64,000 bases of DNA. It comes from Actinomycetota bacterium. GTDB taxonomy: Bacteria > Actinomycetota > Acidimicrobiia > Acidimicrobiales > Ilumatobacteraceae. This document shows, piece by piece, positions 1 to 9,967 of the stretch; within the stretch, counting starts at the first letter, position 1; each line of letters begins with the position of its first letter. A program made the position numbers and the translations under genes. The notes below the pieces were generated by a model. The model was given only the letters and a program-made list of their open reading frames with translations, was not told the DNA's origin and made no database searches. The stretch lies in NCBI GenBank assembly GCA_009704985.1, contig WLDE01000001.1:1-64000 (forward strand). The letters are read 5' to 3'.

Positions 1-2
1 TC

Positions 3-296
3 GGCGCTCCGGCGGCGCTGTTCTGCTTCGTCGACCGCCGCATGGGCCCGCCGCAGTGGAGCGACCTCGGCATGTTCCTGCAGACGTTCATGCTGCTGGC
101 GGTCGACCGCGGCCTGGCCACGTGTGCGCAGGAGTACTGGTCGGTCCGCCACGGCGCGATCCGGAGCTTCGTCGGCGCTCCCGAGGAGGAGATGCTGTTC
201 TGCGGCATGTCGATCGGCCGGCCCGACCCCGACGCGCCGATCAACACGCTGCGCAGCGAGCGCATGCCGCTCGACGAGTGGGCGCGCTTCGTCTGA
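3..296 (+). CDS. nitroreductase family protein, C-terminal part (gene starts before window)
   Basis: Open frame from window edge, GAPAALFCFVDRRMGPPQWSDLGMFLQTFMLLAVDRGLATCAQEYW...MSIGRPDPDAPIN is a typical nitroreductase C-terminus. Confidence 0.75.
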   Translation, partial: GAPAALFCFVDRRMGPPQWSDLGMFLQTFMLLAVDRGLATCAQEYWSVRHGAIRSFVGAPEEEMLFCGMSIGRPDPDAPINTLRSERMPLDEWARFV

Positions 297-391
297 CGCC
301 ACCGGCGCGACCTCGGCACCGTCCGGCACGGCACTCCGCCGCCGTTGCCGGCCGCTGGGCGAGCCAGTGTGCAACACACGATTCCCGGTGC

Positions 392-403
392 AGTTGTACA
401 ACT
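392..403. promoter_or_regulatory. perfect 12-bp palindrome AGTTGTACAACT, candidate operator upstream of ABC transporter
   Basis: Exact dyad in the 160-nt intergenic region ahead of the substrate-binding protein. Confidence 0.4.
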
Positions 404-456
404 CATGGTCGCGGATGTGGAAGACTGCGCGATCACCAACCACAAGGGGGAGAACA

Positions 457-2229
457 GTGAGCAAGAAGGACGCTCGAACCATCGACGCCGTTCGACGCAC
501 GCAGGGCCCGATCGGCAACCACGTCATCGACGAGTTCGTCGGCGGCCGTCTGTCGCGCCGTGGCTTCATCCGTCGGGGCACCATCGTCGGCCTGTCGTTG
601 CCGGCGATCGCAGCGGTGATCTCGGCGTGCGGTGACGACGAGCCCAGCAGCGGCGGTGGCACCAACACCACCACCGGCGGCACCACCGGCGGCGGCACCG
701 AGACCACCACGGCAGCCACCAGCGCACCCGTCGCAGGCGGCACCCTGCGCGTGGCCAGCGGCGTGCCCTCGGCCGCCTCGGCGAACCTCGACCCCGTCCT
801 CGTGAACGACGGTGCGGGCCTCACGCTGCTCAGCCAGGTGGGTCAGTTCCTCACCGTGTCCAACCCCGACCGCACGCTCGTCGGCCAGCTCGCCACCGAG
901 TGGACGCCGAACGCCGACGGCTCGGAGTGGACCTTCAAGATCAACCCGGCCGCCACGTTCAGCGACGGTTCGCCCGTCACCGCCGCCGACGTGGTCGCGA
1001 CGGTCGAGCGTCTGGTGAACCCGGACAACGGCTCGAACGCGCTGTCGGCGTTCGCCACCGGCAAGCTGTCGCCCGGCGGCGCCACCGCCGCCGACGACCA
1101 GACCGTGGTCTTCAAGCTCGACGCCCCGATGGGCAACTTCCCGTACATCATGTCGAGCGACAACTACAACGCGATCATCCTCCCGGCCTCGGTCGCCGAC
1201 ACCACCAACTTCGCCGCCGACGTGATCGCCGGCAAGATCGCGACGTCGGGTCCCTGGACCATCGCCAGCTACGACGCCACCACCGGCATCACCTACGCGC
1301 CGAACCCCAACTGGTGGGGCGACCCGCTGCTGCTCGCCGGCAACGAGTGGATCTTCTACAGCGACGTCAACGCGTCGGTGGCGGCGTTCCTCGCCGACGA
1401 GGTCGACGCGATCGTGAAGTTCGAGGTCGCCGGCGGCGAGTCGCTGTTCGACAACCCCGACGTCACGGTCTACGAGATCCCCTCGGCGAACCACCGCCAG
1501 ATCCACCTCCGCACCTCGGAGGGCCCGTTCAGCGACGTCCGCATCCGTCAGGCCATGGCCATGGCGATCGACCGTCAGACGATGATCGACGGCCTCTTCG
1601 AGGGCCGTGCGTCGATCGCGAACGACACGCCGTTCTTCAACGTGTTCCCGTCGTCGGGCAACCAGCCCGCGGTGGCGTTCGACCTCGACAAGGCCAAGGC
1701 GCTCGTCGAGGAGGCCGGCGGCGGCTTCGACGTCACGCTGTACGGCATCAACTACTTCGAGGGCCCCGACCTCGCGGTGCTCCTGCAGAACGCGGCCCGC
1801 GAGATCGGCATCAACATCGACATCCAGCTGCGCGACGACTACTACGACAACAACTGGGTCCGCACCTACGACCCGAGCGTGCCCGGCTCCGACATCGGCA
1901 TCACCGACTACGGCCACCGCGGCGTGCCCGACGTGTACCTCACGGCTCCGTTGCGCTCGTTCGACAAGCAGCCCGACTCGGGCGGCGTGTGGAACGCGGC
2001 CGAGTACTCGAGCGCCGACTACGACACCGCCGTCGACGAGTACTCGTCGGCGACCGACCTCCAGTCGCAGCAGGCCGCCGCCGAGAAGGTCGCCGGCATC
2101 CTGCAGGCCGACGTGCCGATGCTCATCCCGTACAACATCAACTACCTGTCGTGCACGAAGACCAGCGTGACGGGCGTGCAGCCCGACGCGATGGGTCACT
2201 TCTTCACGGCCAAGGCCGCCAAGGCCTGA
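457..2229 (+). CDS. ABC transporter substrate-binding protein, family 5 (peptide/nickel type), Tat-like signal plus lipobox
   Basis: GTG start; SRRGFIRRGTIVGLSLPAIAAVISACGDD leader, SBP_bac_5-like body (LVGQLATEWTPNADGSEWTFKI). Confidence 0.9.
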   Translation: MSKKDARTIDAVRRTQGPIGNHVIDEFVGGRLSRRGFIRRGTIVGLSLPAIAAVISACGDDEPSSGGGTNTTTGGTTGGGTETTTAATSAPVAGGTLRVASGVPSAASANLDPVLVNDGAGLTLLSQVGQFLTVSNPDRTLVGQLATEWTPNADGSEWTFKINPAATFSDGSPVTAADVVATVERLVNPDNGSNALSAFATGKLSPGGATAADDQTVVFKLDAPMGNFPYIMSSDNYNAIILPASVADTTNFAADVIAGKIATSGPWTIASYDATTGITYAPNPNWWGDPLLLAGNEWIFYSDVNASVAAFLADEVDAIVKFEVAGGESLFDNPDVTVYEIPSANHRQIHLRTSEGPFSDVRIRQAMAMAIDRQTMIDGLFEGRASIANDTPFFNVFPSSGNQPAVAFDLDKAKALVEEAGGGFDVTLYGINYFEGPDLAVLLQNAAREIGINIDIQLRDDYYDNNWVRTYDPSVPGSDIGITDYGHRGVPDVYLTAPLRSFDKQPDSGGVWNAAEYSSADYDTAVDEYSSATDLQSQQAAAEKVAGILQADVPMLIPYNINYLSCTKTSVTGVQPDAMGHFFTAKAAKA

Positions 2230-2245
2230 CCGGGCCGGCCGACCG

Positions 2246-3193
2246 ATGGCTCGCTACGTGCTCCGTCGCGTCGGGTTGGCGCTCATCACCCTGTTCATCC
2301 TGAGCGTGGTGGTGTTCGTCGTCGCCTCGGTGCTCCCCGGCAGCGTCGGGCGAGCCATCCTCGGCCCATTCGCCGACCAGCAGTCCGTCGACCAGCTCAA
2401 CAAGGACCTCGGTCAGGACGGCTCCCTCATCAGTCGATATCTCCGGTGGGCCGGCAACGCGCTCACCGGAGATTTCGGCGATTCCTTCAAGTACCGCCGC
2501 CCCGTCATGGACTTCGTGCCCACGGCGTTGTGGGCGTCGGTGAAGCTGGCGCTGATGACGATCGTCATCGTCGTGCCGCTCGGCATCCTCGGCGGCGTGG
2601 TCGCCGCCCTCCGCCAGGGCAAGGCCGCCGACCGCTTCCTCACGATCGCCGGCCTCAGCCTGGCGGTCACCCCGGAGTTCGTCGTCGGGATCGTGCTGAT
2701 CCTGGTCTTCGCCGTCAACCTCGGCTGGCTCCCGGCCGGCGGGTCGGCGAAGGGGTCGCTCTGGGAGCAGTTCCAGGTGCTCCTGCTCCCGTCGCTCACG
2801 CTCACGGCGATCCTCTTCGGCTACCTGTCCCGAATGGCACGCGCCGGCACGATCGAGGCGCTCAACGCCGACTACACCCGAACGGCCACCCTCAAGGGCC
2901 TGAAGCGCCGCACGGTGCTTCGCCGCCACGTGCTGCGCAACTCGCTGCTGCCCACGATCGCCGTCATCGCGAGCCAGATGGCGTACCTCCTCGGCGGCCT
3001 CCTCGTCACCGAGACCCTGTTCAACTACCGAGGGCTCGGGTTGCTGATCTTCGAAGCCGCGGGCGACCGCGACATCCCGATGCTCATGGGCGCGGTGTTC
3101 ATCGTCGGTGCGCTGGCGATGTTGATGACCCTGCTCGCGGACGTCCTCATCGCGTGGCTCAACCCGCGTGTCCGACTCGGGAGCAAGGCATGA
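2246..3193 (+). CDS. ABC transporter permease (DppB-like)
   Basis: MARYVLRRVGLALITLFILSVVVFVV; BPD_transp_1-type sequence; operon position. Confidence 0.9.
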   Translation: MARYVLRRVGLALITLFILSVVVFVVASVLPGSVGRAILGPFADQQSVDQLNKDLGQDGSLISRYLRWAGNALTGDFGDSFKYRRPVMDFVPTALWASVKLALMTIVIVVPLGILGGVVAALRQGKAADRFLTIAGLSLAVTPEFVVGIVLILVFAVNLGWLPAGGSAKGSLWEQFQVLLLPSLTLTAILFGYLSRMARAGTIEALNADYTRTATLKGLKRRTVLRRHVLRNSLLPTIAVIASQMAYLLGGLLVTETLFNYRGLGLLIFEAAGDRDIPMLMGAVFIVGALAMLMTLLADVLIAWLNPRVRLGSKA

Positions 3194-4113
3194 CCGCCGT
3201 CGCCGTGCCGGGCGCTGGGGGCGCTCCGGACCCCGCTGCCGACGCCGCCGCTGAGTCACGCGCTCCGGCGGTGACCGCGAAGGACGTGCGTCGCGAGCTC
3301 CGTCGCCAGCTCTTCCGCTCGAAGACCTTCCTCGGCGGGATGATCATCATCCTGTTCTGGGCGTTCTGCGCCGCGTTCCCCGCCGTGATCGCCACCGACG
3401 ACCCGTCCCGTCAGGACCCGGCGTCGAAGTGGGTGCGGCCCTTCACCGACGGCTTCCTCTTCGGCGCCGACCGCAGCGGCCGCGACGTCTTCAGCCGGAT
3501 GGTGTACGGCGCGCGCGAGATCATGATCATCGCCCCGGCGGCGGTGGTGCTCGGCACGCTGATCGGCATCACCCTCGGCCTGTTGATGGGCTACTTCGGC
3601 GGGCCGCTCGACGACGTGATCAGCCGCATCATCGAGGCGCTCATGTCGCTGCCGGTGATCCTCGTGGCGCTGCTCGCGCTGTCGGCGCTCGACGCCAGCC
3701 GGCTCACGATCATCCTGCTGATCGGCTTCCTGTTCGGCCCGATCATCGGCCGAACGGTGCGAGCGGCCGTGCTCACCGAACGCAACCTCGACTACGTCCG
3801 CGCCGCCGAGCTCCGTGGAGAGCGGTCGACGTACATCATGTTCGTCGAGATCCTGCCCAACGTCGTCGGGCCGATCATCGTCGAGTTCACCGTCCGCCTC
3901 GGCTACGCGGTGTTCACGATGGCGGGTCTCGCATTCATCGGCTTCGGCACCCAGCCCGGCTCGCCCGACTGGGGACGCACGATCTTCGAGGAGCGATCGA
4001 GCCTGCTGTCCGACGTGTGGTGGCCGTCGCTCGTGCCGGCGCTCGCCCTCGCCTCGCTCGTCGTGGCCATCAACATGGTCGCCGACGCCATCCAGGGACT
4101 GGTCGACCGATGA
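3190..4113 (+). CDS. ABC transporter permease (DppC-like)
   Basis: ATG overlaps upstream stop; RSKTFLGGMIIILFWAFCAAFPAVIATDDP...LFGADRSGRDVFSRMVYGAR. Confidence 0.9.
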   Translation: MTAVAVPGAGGAPDPAADAAAESRAPAVTAKDVRRELRRQLFRSKTFLGGMIIILFWAFCAAFPAVIATDDPSRQDPASKWVRPFTDGFLFGADRSGRDVFSRMVYGAREIMIIAPAAVVLGTLIGITLGLLMGYFGGPLDDVISRIIEALMSLPVILVALLALSALDASRLTIILLIGFLFGPIIGRTVRAAVLTERNLDYVRAAELRGERSTYIMFVEILPNVVGPIIVEFTVRLGYAVFTMAGLAFIGFGTQPGSPDWGRTIFEERSSLLSDVWWPSLVPALALASLVVAINMVADAIQGLVDR

Positions 4114-6143
4114 GCACTCCGGCGCTCGAGTTCAAGGAACTGCACCTGGCCTACGTCGTGCGCGGCGTGCCTCGCGAGGTGCTGCGCGGCGTGTCGTTCT
4201 CGGTGCAACCGGGCGAGTCGTACGGGCTCGTCGGCGAGAGCGGCTGCGGCAAGTCCACGGCGGCCTATGCCGCGGTGCGCTACCTGCCCCGCAACGCGAA
4301 GATCCTGAGCGGCTCGGTCGAACTCGGTGGCCGCGACGTGATGTCGCTCGGCACGGAGGAGCTCCGCCTCCTGCGCGCCAACAACGCCTCGATCGTGTAC
4401 CAGGACCCGGGCCAGGCGCTGAACCCGACGATCAAGGTCGGCCCGCAGCTCGCCGAGGCGTTCACCGTCACCGGGATGAGCGCGTCCGATGCCGCGGTGC
4501 AGGCACGGGCGATGCTGCAGAAGGTGCAGATCGCCGACCCCGACTCGGTGCTCGGCCGCTACCCGCACCAGCTCTCGGGCGGCATGCAGCAGCGCGTGGT
4601 GATCGCGATGGCGCTCGCCTGCGACCCGCAGCTGCTCATCCTCGACGAGCCCACGACCGGCCTCGACGCCACCGTCGAGGCCGAGGTGCTGGACCTCGTC
4701 CGCAAACTCAGAGACGAGTACGGCACGTCCGTGCTGTTCATCTCGCACAACCTGGGTGCCGTCCGCTCGATGTGCGACCGTGTGGGCGTGCTGTACGCCG
4801 GCCAACTGGTCGAGGAGGGCTCGGCGCAGGAGGTGTTCGACGCGCCGCAGCACCCCTACACCGTCGGGCTGCTGCGCTGCCTGCCCCGTCACGGCTCGAA
4901 GAAGACCGACCAGCGCCTCGAGACGATCCCCGGTTTCCTGCCGCTGCTCGGTGCCGACCTGCCGACCTGCGTGTTCGTCGACCGCTGCCCGCTCGCGGAC
5001 GAGATCTGCCGGACGCAGGTGCCCCCGATGGTCGACCTCGGCGGCCGCATCGCCCGCTGCCACCACACCGACCGGGTGCACGACATCGCCGTTGCCGATC
5101 TGCCCAAGGGCACTGCCTCCACCGTCGACCGCACCCGCGACCCGCTGCTGCAGCTGCGCGGCGTGAGCAAGACGTTCCACCAGGGCGGCAAGCAGATCAA
5201 GGCGGTCCGCGACGTCACCCTCGACCTCTTCCCCGGCGAGACGCTGGGTCTGGTCGGCGAGTCCGGCAGCGGCAAGACCACCCTCGCCCACACGATCCTC
5301 GGCATCCACGCGCCCGACCAGGCCGGCACGCTCACCTTCGCCGGTACCCCGCTCGCGTCGCACACGCGCAAGCGCAGCGACGACGCGATCCGGGGCATCC
5401 AGATCGTGTTCCAGAACCCCGACTCGGCACTCAACCGGCGTCACTCGGTGCGCCGCATCATCGGGCGCAGCCTCCGGCGGTTGGCGAAGGTGGAGCCGGC
5501 GAAGATCGAGGACGAGCTCCACGAGATCACCGCTGCGGTGCGGCTCACCGACCGTCACCTCGACATGCGCCCCGCGCAGCTGTCCGGTGGTCTGAAGCAG
5601 CGCGTGGCCATCGCCCGTGCGTTCGCCGGCCGGCCCCGCATCGTCGTGTGCGACGAGCCGACCTCGGCGCTCGACGTGTCGGTGCAGGCGGCGATCCTGA
5701 ACCTGCTCAGCGACCTCCAGCGCGACGGCGACACGAGCTACGTGTTCATCAGCCACGACCTGCGCGTGGTGCGCTACCTGTCCGACCGGATCGCGGTGCT
5801 GTACCTCGGCCGGATCATGGAACTCGGCCCCGCCGAGCGCGTGTTCGACGGCCCGCACCACCCGTACACCGAGGCGCTGCTGTCGGCCGCGCCGTCGGTG
5901 GAGGGTGACACCCGCGTGCGGATCAAGCTCGAGGGCGAGATCCCGAGCGCGATGAACGTGCCGACCGGCTGCGTGTTCCACACCCGCTGCCCGCGCAAGC
6001 TCGAGGGCGACATCTGCTCCACCCAGGAGCCACCGCTGAACCCCACCCCGGACGGCGGCGTGATCCGCTGCCACATCCCCTTCGACCAGCTCGGGGGCGG
6101 ACCGGTGCAGGTGGAGCTCACGCGACGCTCCGGCGACGTCTGA
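4110..6143 (+). CDS. fused dipeptide ABC transporter ATP-binding protein (two ATPase domains, DppD-DppF type)
   Basis: Two Walker A (GESGCGKST, GESGSGKTT) and two ABC signatures (LSGGMQQRV, LSGGLKQRV). Confidence 0.92.
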   Translation: MSTPALEFKELHLAYVVRGVPREVLRGVSFSVQPGESYGLVGESGCGKSTAAYAAVRYLPRNAKILSGSVELGGRDVMSLGTEELRLLRANNASIVYQDPGQALNPTIKVGPQLAEAFTVTGMSASDAAVQARAMLQKVQIADPDSVLGRYPHQLSGGMQQRVVIAMALACDPQLLILDEPTTGLDATVEAEVLDLVRKLRDEYGTSVLFISHNLGAVRSMCDRVGVLYAGQLVEEGSAQEVFDAPQHPYTVGLLRCLPRHGSKKTDQRLETIPGFLPLLGADLPTCVFVDRCPLADEICRTQVPPMVDLGGRIARCHHTDRVHDIAVADLPKGTASTVDRTRDPLLQLRGVSKTFHQGGKQIKAVRDVTLDLFPGETLGLVGESGSGKTTLAHTILGIHAPDQAGTLTFAGTPLASHTRKRSDDAIRGIQIVFQNPDSALNRRHSVRRIIGRSLRRLAKVEPAKIEDELHEITAAVRLTDRHLDMRPAQLSGGLKQRVAIARAFAGRPRIVVCDEPTSALDVSVQAAILNLLSDLQRDGDTSYVFISHDLRVVRYLSDRIAVLYLGRIMELGPAERVFDGPHHPYTEALLSAAPSVEGDTRVRIKLEGEIPSAMNVPTGCVFHTRCPRKLEGDICSTQEPPLNPTPDGGVIRCHIPFDQLGGGPVQVELTRRSGDV

Positions 6144-6168
6144 CACGTCCTGAGGAGGCACACATTCC

Positions 6169-6184
6169 CCGCGCGTCCGCGCGG
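6169..6184 (+). terminator. GC hairpin CCGCGCG-TC-CGCGCGG between ABC operon and sox operon
   Basis: 7-bp perfect inverted repeat in the intergenic region. Confidence 0.35.
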
Positions 6185-6217
6185 CGAAAGCCGGACCTCG
6201 GCTAGTGTCCCGCAGCG

Positions 6218-8386
6218 ATGCGCTTCGCCCTCGATGACCAACCCGTCGACTACGTCGACGGTGATTCGGTCGCCGTGGCGGTGCTCCGCGCCGGACAGCA
6301 CCCGCAGCACGGAGGCACGCTGTGCCTCACCGGTGACTGCGGGAACTGCTCCGCCGATGTCGACGGGGTGCCGTTCACGCGCACCTGCCTGACGCCGGCC
6401 CGACCGGGCCTGCGCGTGCGTCGCCATCCGGCCGTCGGTGCACCTCCCCTGCGACTCGATCCCCCCGCCAACCCCGTCACGTCGCCCTCGCAGCCCGAGG
6501 TGCGCGTGCAGCGCGTGCACGCCGACGTCGCCGTGATCGGCGCGGGAACCTCCGGCACGGCTGCCGCCGAGGAGGCCCGCACCGCCGGACGTGACGTGCT
6601 CGTGCTCGACGGCGACGCCGGCGACGACGTCGTCGGGGTGTATCCCGGCCCGATGGTGGTCGTTCGTCGCGACGACCACGTCCTGCACGTCCACGCCCAC
6701 GACGTCGTGATCGCGACCGGGGCGGCCGAGCTGCACCCGGTGTGCCCGGGCAACATGCTCCGCGGCATCCTCACCGCCGGCGCCGCCGATCTGCTCCGCG
6801 CACGCGGTGTCGATCTGGGCCGCACGGCCACGATCGACCTGGCCGATCTGGCCCGCTTCGACGGCGCCGACGGCCGCGTCACGGCCGTGGTGCGTCACGA
6901 CGGCACGAGCGAACCGTGCGACACGGCGATCGTCACGGCCGCCACCAGGGCGCCGCGCGACCTCCTGGCCCGCATGGTCGACGACCCCCGCGTGCGTGTC
7001 GTGGGCCCCGCTGCGCAGCGCTTCGATCTCCCGCCGGCACCGGTCGACGGCGTCGTGTGCCCCTGCTCGAAGATCACCGTCGAGGACCTCCAGGGCGTGT
7101 GGGACAAGGGCTTCCAGCACATCGAGCTGGTGAAGCGTGCGGCCCTGTGCGGCACCGGCACCTGCCAGGGCGGGGTGTGCATGCCGCACCTGCGGGCGTT
7201 CGTCACCGACCGCAGCGGCGAGCCCGCCGCTCCCTTCACCGGCCGTCCCGCCTCGCGACAGCTCACGATCGCCGAGGCCGCCGCCGACGTCCACCTCGAC
7301 GCCTTCCGCCGCACGGCGCTGCACCACGAGCACCTGGCGCTCGGTGCGCAGATGGACCGCTTCGGCGGCTGGTGGCGACCGTGGCACTACGGCGACGCGA
7401 TGCGCGAGTACTGGGCGGTGCGCGAGGGCGTGTCGCTCGGCGACGTGTCGACGCTCGGCAAGATGATCGTCACCGGGCCCGACGTCGTCGAAGCACTGGA
7501 GCGCCTCTACCCCACCACCATCGCCGACATCCGCCCCGGCCGCAGCCGCTACGTGCTGCTGCTGAACGAGCGCGGCCACGTGATCGACGACGGCATGGTG
7601 TGCCGCGAGGACGAGCACCGCTTCGTGCTCACCTTCACCTCAGGTGGCGCGGCGAGCGCCGAGGCGTGGGTGCGGGACTGGGTGGAGACCTGGAACCTCG
7701 ACGTGCGCATCATGGATCGCACCGTGTCGCTCGGCGCCATCAACGTCACCGGGCCGCTCGCCGGCGAGCTCCTCCGCCGCGTCGGGGTCGAGGAGCCCCC
7801 GCGCTTCCTGCAGCACCGGCACCTCAGTGTCGCCGGCGTCGACTGCCACGTCATGCGGCTGTCGTTCACGGGCGAGGCGAGCTTCGAGCTGCACCACCCC
7901 GTCGCCCACTCGGTCGAGCTGTGGCGGGCGCTGATGGAGGCGGGTCGCGACCTCAACGTCGTCCCGCACGGCCTGCAGGCCCTGTTCGCGCTGCGGCTCG
8001 AGAAGGGCCACGTGATCATCGGCATGGACACCGAGCTGGACACCACGCCGCGACGCATCGGCATGGAGTGGGCGGTGAAGATGGACAAGCCGTACTTCGT
8101 CGGTCGCACCTCGCTCGGGCGCACCGAGCCGCTCCCCGACCACCGCCGCCTGTTCGGCTACACGATGGAGGGACCGGCCCCGGTGGAGGGCGCTCCGATC
8201 AGTGTCGGCAACCGCATCGTCGGTCACGTCACGTCGTCGTTCACGTCGCCCGCCACCGGCAGGGCGGTGATGCTCGGCTGGCAGAAGCACACCCCGTTCG
8301 CCGACACCGTCACCATCGACGGACGCACCGCGACGGTGACCCCGGTCCCGTTCTACGACCCGGAGGGCTCCCGTGCGCGCGCCTGA
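6218..8386 (+). CDS. sarcosine oxidase alpha subunit-like protein (2Fe-2S domain + compact FAD/NAD domain + GcvT-like domain)
   Basis: N-terminal GTLCLTGDCGNCSADVDG, VAVIGAGTSGTAAAEEA, CxC/CGTGTCQGGVCMPHL, then GCV_T domain (YWAVREGVSLGDVSTLGKMIVTGPD). Confidence 0.8.
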   Translation: MRFALDDQPVDYVDGDSVAVAVLRAGQHPQHGGTLCLTGDCGNCSADVDGVPFTRTCLTPARPGLRVRRHPAVGAPPLRLDPPANPVTSPSQPEVRVQRVHADVAVIGAGTSGTAAAEEARTAGRDVLVLDGDAGDDVVGVYPGPMVVVRRDDHVLHVHAHDVVIATGAAELHPVCPGNMLRGILTAGAADLLRARGVDLGRTATIDLADLARFDGADGRVTAVVRHDGTSEPCDTAIVTAATRAPRDLLARMVDDPRVRVVGPAAQRFDLPPAPVDGVVCPCSKITVEDLQGVWDKGFQHIELVKRAALCGTGTCQGGVCMPHLRAFVTDRSGEPAAPFTGRPASRQLTIAEAAADVHLDAFRRTALHHEHLALGAQMDRFGGWWRPWHYGDAMREYWAVREGVSLGDVSTLGKMIVTGPDVVEALERLYPTTIADIRPGRSRYVLLLNERGHVIDDGMVCREDEHRFVLTFTSGGAASAEAWVRDWVETWNLDVRIMDRTVSLGAINVTGPLAGELLRRVGVEEPPRFLQHRHLSVAGVDCHVMRLSFTGEASFELHHPVAHSVELWRALMEAGRDLNVVPHGLQALFALRLEKGHVIIGMDTELDTTPRRIGMEWAVKMDKPYFVGRTSLGRTEPLPDHRRLFGYTMEGPAPVEGAPISVGNRIVGHVTSSFTSPATGRAVMLGWQKHTPFADTVTIDGRTATVTPVPFYDPEGSRARA

Positions 8387-8762
8387 ACGACTGTGGGCCC
8401 TGCGCGTCGTCTCGACGCCCGAGGCCCTCGACCACGCCCACTACGAGGGCGACGTGATCGTCCTGCGGATCGCGAACGACGAAGCGATCGCGATCGGGGC
8501 GGTCCATGCCGAGCTCACCGATGAGCACGCGATCGTCGAGGTCGAGAGCACCTTCGTCGGCTGGGACCTCTCCCTGGCTGAGTTCGACGAGATCGTCCAC
8601 CGACACGTCGAGTGGCCTCTGCCGGCCGAACGTCCCGCACTGGCCCAGGGACTCGTCGCCGGGCTGCCGCTCAAGTTCTGGATCGACCACGACCGGGTGC
8701 TCATGATCAGCTCGAACGGGCTGGTGCACGAGGTCGTCGACCGCCTGGGGGTGCCGGCGTGA
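8373..8762 (+). CDS. small protein between alpha and beta sarcosine oxidase subunits; possible gamma-subunit substitute
   Basis: 129-aa ORF overlapping both neighbours' ends; no recognisable canonical SoxG sequence. Confidence 0.6.
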   Translation: MRAPERLWALRVVSTPEALDHAHYEGDVIVLRIANDEAIAIGAVHAELTDEHAIVEVESTFVGWDLSLAEFDEIVHRHVEWPLPAERPALAQGLVAGLPLKFWIDHDRVLMISSNGLVHEVVDRLGVPA

Positions 8763-9967
8763 ACGAGTTCGTCGAAACGCTGCTGTCGCTCACGTGGCAC
8801 GAGCCCCGATCGTCCTACGACGTGGTGATCATCGGCGGCGGCGGCCACGGCCTCGCCACCGCCTACTACCTCGCCACGCGCCACGGCATCACCAACGTCG
8901 CCGTCGTGGAGGCCGACTACATCGGCTCGGGCAACTCGGGCCGCAACACCACGATCATCCGCTCGAACTACGGCATCCCCGAGTCGATCCGGTTCTACCG
9001 ACACAGCCAGGTGCTGTACGACCGACTCGAGGACGAGACCGGGTGCTGGATCATGCACGCCACCAAGGGCCTCATCTGGCTCGCGCACACCGAGTCGGCG
9101 ATGCGAGCGGAGCGGGCCCGGTGCCAGCTCAACAACGCGATGGGCGTGGAGACGGTGCTCGTCGACCCGGTCGAGATCAAGCGGTTGTGCCCGCAGATCG
9201 ACCTGTCGGGCGGCGGACGGTACCCCGTGCTCGGCGCCTCGTACCACGTGCCCGCCTCGACGGCCCGCCACGACCGCGTGGTGTGGGCGTACGCGCAGGG
9301 CGCGATGGAGCGCGGCGTCCACGTGTTGCAGCAGACCACCGTCACCGGGCTCCTGCGCGACGGCGACCGCGTGGTGGGCGTGCGCACGAACCGCGGCGAC
9401 ATCGCTGCCGGCACCGTGATGAGCGCCGTCGGCGGCGACGTCACCACCATCGCGTCGTACGCCGGCGTGCGCCTGCCGGTGCGCACCCACCCGCTGCAGG
9501 CCTTCGTCACCAACGGCTACTCGCAGGGCTTCGGACCGATCGTGTCCGACACCGAGCTGCTCTGCTACATCAGCCAGACCGCCCGCGGCCAGATGCTCAT
9601 CGGACACGAGTACGACCGCGAGCAGAGCTACTCGAGGCAGAGCTCCTTCCAGTTCCTGCAGGCCAACGCGGTGAAGATGAGCTACCTGCTGCCGTTCGTG
9701 CGCAACCTGCGCATCCTCCGGCAGTGGACCGGCCGGTGCGACGTGTCGGCCGACTTCTCGCCGATCATGGGCTTCACCGGGGTCGACGGGTTCGTCATCA
9801 CCACCGGATGGGGCACCTGGGGCTTCAAGGCGATCCCCGCCGGCGGCGAGCAGATGGCCGAGCTCATCGCCACCGGCCGCACGCCCGAGATGATCGCACC
9901 GTTCGCACTCGACCGCTTCGCCGCCGACCACTCGATGGCCGACCAGGGATCCACGGGAACACGCTGA
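8759..9967 (+). CDS. soxB: sarcosine oxidase beta subunit-like FAD-dependent oxidoreductase
   Basis: VVIIGGGGHGLATAYYLATRHG, DAO-family; LRQWTGRCDVSADFSPIMG; GTG start overlapping upstream stop. Confidence 0.85.
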   Translation: MNEFVETLLSLTWHEPRSSYDVVIIGGGGHGLATAYYLATRHGITNVAVVEADYIGSGNSGRNTTIIRSNYGIPESIRFYRHSQVLYDRLEDETGCWIMHATKGLIWLAHTESAMRAERARCQLNNAMGVETVLVDPVEIKRLCPQIDLSGGGRYPVLGASYHVPASTARHDRVVWAYAQGAMERGVHVLQQTTVTGLLRDGDRVVGVRTNRGDIAAGTVMSAVGGDVTTIASYAGVRLPVRTHPLQAFVTNGYSQGFGPIVSDTELLCYISQTARGQMLIGHEYDREQSYSRQSSFQFLQANAVKMSYLLPFVRNLRILRQWTGRCDVSADFSPIMGFTGVDGFVITTGWGTWGFKAIPAGGEQMAELIATGRTPEMIAPFALDRFAADHSMADQGSTGTR

